Assembly: GCA_012064385.1 (NCBI GenBank)
Contig: QRDG01000821.1
Coordinates: forward strand, 406,496 to 470,495
Source of the DNA: Puccinellia tenuiflora
Lineage: Eukaryota; Streptophyta; Magnoliopsida; Poales; Poaceae
Reading direction: 5' to 3'
Length of the DNA stretch: 64,000 nucleotides
In this document: positions 20,311-29,843 of the stretch, piece by piece
Layout of the letters: each line of letters begins with the position of its first letter
Numbering within the stretch: the stretch's first letter is position 1
Made by a program: the position numbers and the translations under genes
The notes under the pieces: model-generated
The model's database searches: none
What the model was told of the DNA's origin: nothing
Seen by the model: only the letters and a program-made list of their open reading frames with translations

Positions 20311-23300
20311 CTATCTAGTGTTCACTTTTTTCTTCGTATGTGTCCCTTTCTTCTGATTGCGCCGTAGCCATGGACAATCTTCATCATTTAACACGATGCT
20401 TGGGTCAGTTTTCACTTTGAAGTGCGGAATTTCATTAAACTTATTGTAATCTTCTGACATGTCTGTCTTGTACTCCACTCTCACGATGTTTCTTTTTCCT
20501 GAAAGAACTATGTGGCGCTTTGACTGATCGTATGATGTATCGGCTTGCTTATCTTTTCTTTTTTCGGTCTGGAAGACATGTCCTTCACATATAAAACCTG
20601 AGCCACATCATTGGCTAGGACGAATGCCTCGGTGTGGTACCCAAGATTGTTGAGATCAACTGTAGTCATTCCTTTCCGCCGGTCTATCTCTACTCCGCCT
20701 GACAGGTTGACCCATTTGCACTGAAATAAAGGGATCTTAAAAGAAGGTTCATAGTCAAGTTTCCATATCTGCTTTATGCAACCATAATATGTGTCCTTTG
20801 TCCCATCGTCGTTTGTTGCATCAAAGCGGACACCACTGTTTTGGTTAGTGCTCTTTTTGTCTTAGGTTTCCGTGTAAAATGTATTCCCATTTATCTCGTA
20901 CACTTGGAAAGTCAATATAGTCGAAGATGGTGACTTGGTCAACAAGTATAGCTCATCTCCAATAGTGGTGTTATTAATGAGATGTGTACGCAACCAACTA
21001 CCGAAAGTTTCCACGTGCTTTCCTTTAATCCAGAAGTTAGTCTGTTCCGGGTATTCGGAGCGTAAAATATCCATGTGTTTCACGATATACGGAGCCACCA
21101 ATCTAGAATTTTGTAGAACTGTGTAGTGTGCTTGAGTGAAAGAATTCCCGTCCATACTTCTTGTTGCTTTCTTTTCTAGCGTGCCTTTTCCACGCAGTCT
21201 CCCCTCATGGTGCGATTGAGGAACACCGATCGGCTTAAGATCAGGAATAAAGTCAACACAAAACTCAATGAACTCCTCTGTTCCATAGCCCTTGGACATG
21301 CTTCCTTCTGGCCTAGCACGGTTATGAACGTATTTCTTTAAGACTCCCATGAACCTCTCAAAGGGAAACATGTTGTGTACAAATACAGGACCGAGAATTG
21401 AAATCTCTTCGACTAGGTGAACTATGAGGTGCGTCATAATATTGAAGAAGGACGGTGGAAACACCAACTCGAAGCTGACAAGACATTGGACCACACCCGT
21501 CTGTAAACTTGGTAGAGTTGCTGGATCGATTAACTTCTGAGAAATTGCATTGAGGAATGCACATAGCTTCACAATGGGTACTCGAACGTTTTCCGGTAGA
21601 AGCCCCCTCAATGCAACCGGAAGTAATTGTGTCATAATCACGTGGCAGTCATGAGACTTCAGGTTTTGAAACTTTTTCTCTGCCATGTTTATTATTCCCT
21701 TTATATTCGACGAGTAGCCAGACGGGACCTTGATACTGCTCAGGACTTGAAAAAAGATCTCCTTGTCTTCTTTGGTAAGAGCGTAGCTGGCAGTACCTTG
21801 ATACTTCTCTGAATTCAGGTTGTCTCTTTCGTGCGTACGTTGTTAGTCCTGCCGTGCATCCGCTGTCTCTTTCGTCTTCCCATACACGCCTAAGAAGTTT
21901 AGCAGGTTCACGCAAAGATTTTTCGTCACGTGCATCACGTCGATTGCAGAGCGAACCTCTAGAATTTTCCAATAGGGTAAATCCCAAAATATAGATTTCT
22001 TTTTCCACAAGGGTACGTGCTTGTTTGCGTCTTTCGAAACAGATAGACTGTCAAGACCCTTTCCAAAGATTACTTCTAAATCCTTGACCATGCCATATAT
22101 AATATCACCATCAGGGCGTGTAGGCTTCGTTCGGTTATTTGCCTCACCTTTGAAATGGTTGCCTCTATTCCTTACGTGATGCCTGTTTGGAAGAAATCGA
22201 CGATACCCCAGGTACACATTCTTGTTACCTAAATATATACTGTCAGTCTTATCTAAACAGTGCATGCATGCATTGTATCCCTTGTTCGACTGTCCTGAAA
22301 TGTTACTAAGAGCAGGCCAATCATTGATGGTTACAAACAGCAACGCTCGTAGGCCAAATTCCTTCTGTTTGTACTTATCCCACACATGTAGGCCTTCGTC
22401 AGACCACAACTGTAAAAGTTCGTCAACTAATGGCCTCAGATACACATCAATGTCGTTGCCGGGTTGCTTCGGGCCTTGGCTAAGCACTGGCATCATAATA
22501 TACTTTTACTTCATGCACAACTAAGGAGGAAGGTTATAGATACATAGAGTCACGGGCCAGGTGCTATGACTGCTGCTCTGCTCCCCAAACGGATTCAAGC
22601 CATCTGTACTTAGACCAAACCTTAAGTTCCTTGCGTCAGCTGCAAAATCCCCAAACGCACTGTCGATGTTTCTCCACTGAGACCCATCAGCGGGGTGTCT
22701 CATCATCTCGTCTTCCTTACGGTATTCTTTGTTCCATCGCAACAACTTGGCATGCTCTTTATTTCGGAACAAACGTTTCAACCGTGGTATTATATGAGCA
22801 TACCACATCACCTTCGCGGGAACCCTCTTCCTGGGGCTCGGCTCGCCCTCAACATCACATGGGTCATCTCGACCGATCTTATACCGCAATGCACCGCATA
22901 TCGAGCATGTATTCAAATTCTCGTACTTCTCACTGCGGTAGAGGATGCAGTCATTGATGCATGCATGTATCTTCTCCACCTCTAATCCAAGAGGACAGAC
23001 AATCTTCTTTGCTTCGTATGTATTATGGGGTAATTCATTATTCCTTGGAAGTCTCTTATTAAATATTTTAGCAACTCTTGAAATGCCTTGTCAGATATTC
23101 CATTCTTTGCCTTCCACTGCAGCAATTCTAGGGTGGTACCCAGCTTTTTCTGGCCATCTTCACAATTTGGGTACAACAATTTTTTGTGATCCTCTAACAT
23201 GCGCTCCAACTTCGACCACTCGTTTTCACTTCCGCACTTCATCTGTTCATCAAGAATGACCTGACGAAGATCATCATCATCGGACTGATCAACAATGATC

Positions 23301-23631
23301 TCATGCTCAACTTCGTCTTCCCCATTGTAGTATCACAGTGTTCAGAGAACACAGGATAGTTGTCATTATCCTCTTCTCCAGGGTCTTCCATTATAACCCA
23401 TCTTTCTCCATGATTGGTCCAACAAAAATAATTGGGCATGAAGCCTTGTCGCAACAGGTGGGAGTGTATGGTTCTTACGCTCGGGTAATTCCTCGTATTC
23501 CGACATTCATCACATGGACAAATCATAAAACCATTCTTCAGCTTGTTTAACTTAACCACATCGAGAAAACGATGCATGCCATCAATGAATTCGGGACAGC
23601 GTCGATCACCGTACATCCATTCTCGGCTCAT
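20311..23631 (-). pseudogene. CACTA TNPD transposase, decayed
   Basis: From the start MSREWMYGDRRCPEFIDGM it has, in order: a transposase-associated Cys-rich domain (23400-23631, with CPCDECRN), the Transposase_21 catalytic region (about 21900-22980, with DGLNPF and NLPP), DUF4218 (about 20865-21700, with MFPFERFMGVLKKYVHNRA), and DUF4216 (about 20540-20860, with WVNLSGGVEIDRRKGM), ending at a TAG at 20311-20313. Lesions: frameshifts near 23325 and near 23070, TAG at 22521-22523, TAA at 22506-22508, TAA at 21843-21845, TAA at 20862-20864, and a frameshift in an A-run near 20566. Several stops are consistent with C-to-T changes. The protein would bind and cut the CACTA ends; this copy cannot make it. 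Confidence 0.9.
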
Positions 23632-23799
23632 CTGCATTACATAAATACATAAAAAAACCATTACACCAGCTAAATAATGAATAGAGATACGTGACCAAAT
23701 TAATTAATACAAGTTCATCACATTAAACCAAAGTAGAGTAGTGCCCAAATGTAATACATAGTTCTCACGAAACATACATCAATCGAAACTAACATACAA

Positions 23800-24286
23800 C
23801 TATCTAAAGAATTTAAATCCAACAACAAATACGATCAGAATCGCAACCAAGGTAACTATTGAACCAACAGCATAATGATACCAAGCCTCTTGACTAATGA
23901 CATATTTTCTAATCTTTTTAAGCTTGACGCGCATTGCATCCATCTTCATCTCGTGAGCAGCGACGACGTCGGCAAGCTCGACCCCGTGAGCATCAACGAT
24001 GTCGGCAATCTTCAAGTCCAATACCATCTTCTCTTCCAGGCATTGGAGACGAAGATCTTCACTTATCTTCAATTTTGCTTTCAAATCGTTGTTTTCTTTT
24101 TCTAAAAACTCGACAATAGGGTTGGCTGGAATTTCCGGTTCAACTATCTCCTAAATAAAAATATATCTATGTCAAGTTGGTCGGCATGACTGTTATAACC
24201 ACGAAACAAAATAAATAGTCGTAAAAATATACCACATCCGAATCATAGACCGGACGAGGTCCGACGGGGACGGATATCAAAACCAT
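23800..24286 (-). CDS. Small CACTA-encoded membrane protein (134 aa, two exons)
   Basis: Exon 1 (24233-24286) starts MVLISVPVGPRPVYDSDV. A GTATAT...TTTAG intron (24151-24232) keeps phase 0, and exon 2 (23800-24150) continues EIVEPEIPANPIVEF. A charged helical middle (likely coiled coil, residues 35-100) leads to AWYHYAVGSIVTLVAILIVF, a clear C-terminal membrane span ending VVGFKFFR. Similar tail-anchored proteins are, from memory, common annotations next to TNPD in wheat CACTA elements, but I know no function. It lies 169 bp upstream of the TNPD start on the same strand. Unlike TNPD it has no stop or frameshift. A further 5' exon near 24400-24460 is possible. Confidence 0.55.
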
Positions 24287-24781
24287 GACACTATACATAT
24301 AAAAAAACATAAGAAAATTATACAAGAAATAATTATGCATTTAAATCATATAACTAACATTTTTTAAAATAAAAGATAAAAAAGAGGCTCACCGAGGTGG
24401 TGTCGGTGACGGAGCGGCGCGGGCGATCGACGGCGGTGAGGAAGGGGACGGGACGACACTATATGAAACCACAAATTATACTTTAATTTGAGCTCAAAAT
24501 GCTTATAAAATAAATAAAATCCCTAACTTAGATATTTCATCAAACACCTTGCAAGCACTACAAAAATCAAACTAGCTAAACTTGTAAGAAAATGAGCTAA
24601 ACTTGAAATGCCGAAAAAGAAGATGAAGAAGTTGCTAACCCTTGTATAGGGTGCCACCAATCTTGACAAATGTTGGAGAAAAATGGGGTGAACTAGAGTT
24701 TGAGAGAGAGGAAAAATAGAGTTAGGTCAAGTTGCTTCAAATGGAGCTGGCTCGGGGTGGAAGAAGCAAATATAGGCAGAA

Positions 24782-25000
24782 CCTTTAGTACCGGTTGTTA
24801 TTACCAACCGGTACTAAAGGCTACTCTTTAGTACCGGTTGGTTGTAACAACCGGTACTAAAGGACTTGCCGTGGGGCCACCAACCGCGGCCGCATGTGCC
24901 GCGGGGCCTCCAACCATTTAGTACCGGTTGTTAATACCAACCGGTACTAAAGGGTTGGAGGCTTGGGACACGGCTGGCACAGAAATACAACCGGTGCTAA
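24782..25000. repeat. CACTA right subterminal hairpins (three and a half)
   Basis: Three complete TTTAGTACCGGTTG inverted pairs and one half-site (CAACCGGTGCTAA) precede the CACTA terminus at 25020. Confidence 0.85.
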
Positions 25001-25023
25001 TGCCCTCTTTTCTACTAGTGACA

Positions 25024-25068
25024 CAAAATGAATCTAGGGACGAGTCAACTAATATAGAACGGAGGGAG
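25024..25068 (+). mobile_element. Right half of the split Stowaway MITE
   Basis: It ends ATATAGAACGGAGGGAG followed by TA, complementary to the left half at 15627-15674. Confidence 0.9.
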
Positions 25069-25070
25069 TA

Positions 25071-25522
25071 GTAATTTATTGAACTACTAGGACCAAAAAT
25101 CTCAAGGGTCGTGGCTATTGTGACAGTTAATACCCGTCTATATAATACTGTTTTCCGCTAGTAGTGTTTTCCGCTCTGCTGTTTTACCCTTGCCACTTCG
25201 CAAAGACCCAACTTCCCGTCTCTACTACCCCTCGCCACCGTTTCAATTCTAACCACTGTGCCGACGCACAAAGCTTCATTGTCTTCACCGAAAGATCCAC
25301 TCATCTTCTGCAAACAAAAAGATCCACTCATCTTCAACAAACTCTTCACGGAAAGCTTGAGAAGTAATCAACAATGACGTGTACATACCTCTTCTAACCT
25401 AGGCTATCTACTCTAAAAAAAATAATAGTACAGAATATATTTTTATTTTCTAGCGGAGTTTTTTTAGGGGAAGTCTTATTTTCTAGTGGAGCCTGCGCAA
25501 CTAGTAAGGCCCAGAAATATAG
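25071..25522. other. Intergenic, no gene seen
   Basis: Short frames on both strands only. A GATCCACTCATCTTC repeat occurs around 25290-25335. Nothing else is identifiable. Confidence 0.5.
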
Positions 25523-25525
25523 TTA

Positions 25526-25967
25526 GGCTGGTGCCAGTGTGGGCGATAGCGCGGGCGGTACCGCCCGGCGCCGGGCGAGAGAGAGGCGAGAGGGAGGCGA
25601 GACGGTAGCGGCGGGCGACGGATCCGTCGCCCGGCGGTAGCGGGCGCTACCGCCCCACTACAGCCCGCATTGGCACCATGGCGCGGGCGAGAGGGAGGCG
25701 AGAGGCGGGCGAGAGCGGGGCGACGCGCTGGCGGCTGCAGGCGAGAGGGAGGCGAGAGGCGGGCGTGAGAGGCTGACGTGTGGGTCCGCCTGGAAGAAAA
25801 GGGAAAAAGAATTAAAAGGTGAAGGGAAAAAAGGTGACGTGGCTATAGCCTGGGACTACAGCCCGTGCATTGGCACCGTGAGGTAAGAGTGGGGTGAGAG
25901 TAGGGTGAGAATGGGGGTAAAAACTGACGTGGCGGGGCGATAGTGAGGCGGTGCACTGGCACCAGCC
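25526..25967. mobile_element. Tourist-like (PIF/Harbinger) MITE, 442 bp
   Basis: It starts GGCTGGTGCCAGTG and ends CACTGGCACCAGCC, with TTA on both sides (25523-25525 and 25968-25970). The interior is GC-rich, with repeated GGCGAGAGGGAGGCGAGA units. A 3-bp TTA duplication with short TIRs is diagnostic of Tourist/Harbinger MITEs. Confidence 0.85.
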
Positions 25968-26160
25968 TTACTGTCGGCCGTTGCATTTTGGGCCTAAATG
26001 AGGCCGACACTAACTTTTTTTTGATAAAGGGCTTATATTACTTATAAAAGTATTACACCCGGCCTCTGCATAACAAGATGCACACAGCCGCCAATTCATC
26101 AACCAACCACAAACGAAAAAAACATAGCCAGATTACAAATCAGAAGATCATGCCAATCGA

Positions 26161-29100
26161 CTATGGTGATGGGCCGCCAATCCGAAGATCCCTATGCCAC
26201 CCATGTTGTGTAAAAATGTCCCTCGCCGTGGTCTCCAGTTGCGCAGAAACCTCCATAAAAAGGTCGCGAAACTCCACGCGTTGTAATATGGACCACGAAC
26301 GGAGCAAACCTGTGCACCGGTAGATTACCTGCATAAAAGAGACATTTTTATCATTAAACACCTTGTCATTTCTACTCAGCCATAGCGACCATAAAACGGC
26401 AATCGCACCCACCCGAATCACCGTTCTAAATTTATCATCTATACCATGTAGCCAGTTGCCAAATATATTTGCAACGGAACGTGGTGGATATAAATTCGAA
26501 GCAACTTGGATGGTAGACCAAATAGATCGTGCAACCTTGCAATCGAAGAAAAGGTGTTTAATAGTCTCATCATGTAGACAAAAAACACACTTTGAACTTC
26601 CATGCCAATTGCGCTTGACAAGGTTATCTTTGGTTAGGATCACTCCTCGACGAGCATACCACGCGAAAATCTTAGTTTTTAGTGGCATTTTCATCTTCCA
26701 AAGTTTTTTATGACTATCAACTGGCAAATTCGAGTGGATCAAAGCTTTATACATAGAATCTACCGAGAATTTACCATTCTGAATTAGACTCCAACGAAAT
26801 ACATCTGGTCCAGGCTCTAGGTTAACCGCGGCCAAACGCCCCAAGAGGGAATTCCACGTAGCCAACCTGGTACCAATTAAATCTCGCCTGAACATCACAT
26901 TTGGAGGCGATGATTGCATAACCGAAGCAAGCGTAACCTCTTTGTGACGAACAATGTTATATAAAGCAGGATACTGATCTCTTAGAGAGGTATGGCCTAA
27001 CCAAATGTCCTCCCAAAATCTGATCTGTGATCCATCTTTGATAGCAAATTCCCCAAAGCGGAAGAAAGACGTTTTCGCCGCCATGAGACCAGCCCAAAAA
27101 TGTGAGTCACCTGGTTTCCAGACCATCTGTGACAAAGTTTTGGTACCGATGTATTTGCGCTTTAACATTGTTTGCCATACCCCTTCTTCCGAGAGAAGCT
27201 TGAACAGCCATTTCCCTAGAAGGGCGGTATTTTTAATCCGTAGATCGTGGATACCAAGTCCACCTTGATCCTTAGGACGGCAAACAACATCCCACCTCGC
27301 TAGTCGATATTTCTTTTTCTCACTATCACCTTGCCAAAAGAATCGCGAACGATAATAGTCCAACTTTGTAAGGACCCCTTTTGGCAACTTGAAGAAGGAT
27401 ATCATATACAGTACCATGTTAGTTAGAACTGAATTGATAAGAACTAATCTCCCACCTAGGGATAATAGTTTTCCTCTCCAACTGGTTAAGCGAGCTTGCA
27501 AGCGCTCCTCCACATGCTTCCATTCGGCATTAGTTAATCTCCTATAGTGTACCGGTATTCCAAGATACCTAATAGGAAACGAACCTTGAGCACATCCGAA
27601 TAAGTCCGCATATTGAGTAGCATAATCTAAAGCCTCCCCGAAGCAGAACAACTCACTTTTATGGAAGTTAATCTTTAGACCAGAAAGTTTTTCAAAAGCT
27701 GTTAAAATCAGCTTCATGTTCATTGCTTTCTCAAGGTCATGTTCCATAAACAAGATTGTGTCATCTGCATACTGGAGAATAGAGAGACCGCCATCGACCA
27801 AATGTGGAATGACGCCCTCAATCTGTCCATTCAGTTTGGCCCTATCAATCATGACCGCTAACATATCCGCTACTATGTTGAATAGTATGGGGGAAAGCGG
27901 GTCACCCTGCCTCAGACCTTTTTTTGTTTGAAAGTAATGACCAGATTCATTATTAACTTTAATGGCCACACTACCTCCAGTAACAAAATTACGGATCCAA
28001 GCACACCACTCCTCCGAAAAGCCTTTCATGTGCAAGGTTTGCTGTAGAAAATCCCAGTTAACCTTATCATAAGCCTTTTCGAAATCGATCTTAAAGATCA
28101 CCCCGTTCAGCTTTTTCGTATGCATTTCATGAACGGTTTCATGTAGTATAACTACCCCGTCAAGGATGTTCCTACCCTGCATGAACGCAGTCTGAGTAGG
28201 TCTCACCACATGATCTGCCACGGAATTCAAACGGATCGTTGCAACCTTGGTAAATATTTTGAAACTCACATTAAGAGGCAGATAGGTCTATACTGTTGTA
28301 TCCTTTCTGCATCGATAACCTTAGGCAACAAAATAATCTCCCCAAAGTTCAACTTAAAAAGCTCCAGCTGTCCGGCGTGCAAATCGCCGAACATAGCTAG
28401 AAGATCCGATTTAATGATATCCCAGAAATTTTGATAAAACTCTGCTGGGAATCCATCCGGACCTGGTGCTTTATTGTGCTCCATCTGGAAGACAGCTGCT
28501 CTTACCTCCTCCTCAGTGAAAGGGGCAGTAAGAAAGCCATTCTCCTCACCCGATACCTGGGGAATATCATCAATCCGAGACTCGTCCAAAGAGAAGGTAC
28601 CTTCCTCTGGTGCCCCGAACAACCCCTTATAATACCTGGTGATGAAGCGCTTAAGCTCATCCTGTCCTTCAATTACCCCTTCATCCTGATGTAGTGAATG
28701 AATAAGTTTCTTTCTATGTCTACCATTGGCGACATTATGAAAGTATCTAGTATTCGAATCACCTTCAAGTATGAACTGAGCTTTTGAACGCTGGTACCAT
28801 TTGAGTTCCTCTTCACGCAATAGCTGAGCGATCTTTGCATTGGATTGGCTCTTAAGCTCAATCTCATGCGTCGCCAACGGTCGTGTTTCCGCTATTGCCT
28901 CCAGGTCATCAATAATACTGGACAGCCGAGCCTTCTCCTTTTTAAGGATACCAGTCGTGTGACGAGCCCAACCCCGAAGGAAAGTCCGCAAATTGCGTAT
29001 CTTATTCATCCATCTTTGAATTGGGGTTGCTCCACGAACTGGTTTGGACCAAATCTTTTTAACCAAATCCCCAAAACCCTCCCGATGAAGCCAGCCAAAC

Positions 29101-29843
29101 TCAAATTTGAACTGATGCTTATCCGGTTGTCTTGGTATACCTGTGGTCAAAAGAATTGGAGCATGATCTGATAAAGCCTCAATACGTTCAAGCGCACGAA
29201 CCGACACCAACGGATACCTGGATTCCCAGTCAGTACCCATTAGAACACGGTCTAGCTTTTCATATGTGGGCTCCGGTAGACTATTCGCCCATGTGAATTG
29301 TCTGCCAGTCATCTGAACCTCTCTCAAATCCAAACTGTCAATGACAGCATTGAAAAGAAAGGGCCAGTGATTATCAAAACGACCTCGACTTTTCTCGTGC
29401 CGGTATCTTAACATGTTAAAGTCCCCACCTATGAGAATAGGATGTGGATTATCACGAGTAAGATTAACCAATTGGCGGAGAAAATCGGTCTTGTGAGCTT
29501 CCTGGGCAGGTCCATACACGGCTACCAAACTCCATATGAAATTATCAGCCTTGTTTCGGACATGGAACTTTATATGAAAGTCCTCATCCTCAATAGCCAA
29601 TACTTCCAGAGATTCGGATTTAACACCAAGTAGGATACCTCCAGATCGGCCTCGAGGAGGACGAGCATACCATTGAAAGTCTTCACCACCAGAAATGCGG
29701 TTAAGAACACTCACTGGGAAGTCTCGTCTCCCCGATTCCGAAATAGCCACAAAATCCAAATTATAATCCCGAATACAATGAGCAATGTGAAGATGTTTAG
29801 CCAAGTCACCAAGACCTCTGCTATTCATAAACATGCCATTCAT
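26161..29843 (-). pseudogene. LINE ORF2: AP-endonuclease and reverse transcriptase, one frameshift
   Basis: It starts MNGMFMNSRGLGDLAKHLHI at 29843, overlapping the ORF1 stop as ATGA. Residues 1-230 are an exonuclease-endonuclease-phosphatase fold (ISESG, GGDFNMLR, SDHAPIL). The reverse transcriptase follows, with KAPGPDGFPAEF, DFEKAYDKVNWDF, GLRQGDPLSPILFN and the catalytic box QYADDTILF near 27765. The end has a zf-RVT-like region (MPLKTKIFAW, CVFCLHDETIKHLFFDC). I see no RNase H domain. A single-base loss near 28272, between CLL and VSFKIF, breaks the frame; otherwise the coding sequence is open. It would nick target DNA and copy its own RNA in the nucleus. Confidence 0.93.

Larger units (their letters stand above)
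15675..25020 (-). mobile_element. CACTA (En/Spm) DNA transposon, 9.35 kb
   Basis: It starts CACTAGTAGAGAA and ends TTTTCTACTAGTG, inverted as required, and is flanked by a 3-bp duplication ACA (15672-15674 and 25021-25023). Subterminal hairpins of TTTAGTACCGGTTG / CAACCGGTACTAAA cluster near both ends (15714-15886 and 24782-25000), with a third cluster inside (19644-19800). All genes are on the minus strand: a small membrane-protein gene, TNPD transposase (decayed), and a TNPA-like gene fused to a Ulp1-type protease (damaged). The ends are intact, so it could still be mobilised in trans, but its own transposase cannot be made whole. Confidence 0.95.

Noticed and set aside
21649..22008. 119-aa minus-strand ORF starting MEKEIYILGF
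   Set aside because: A shifted frame of TNPD; the in-frame continuation after the stop at 21843 carries the family sequence.
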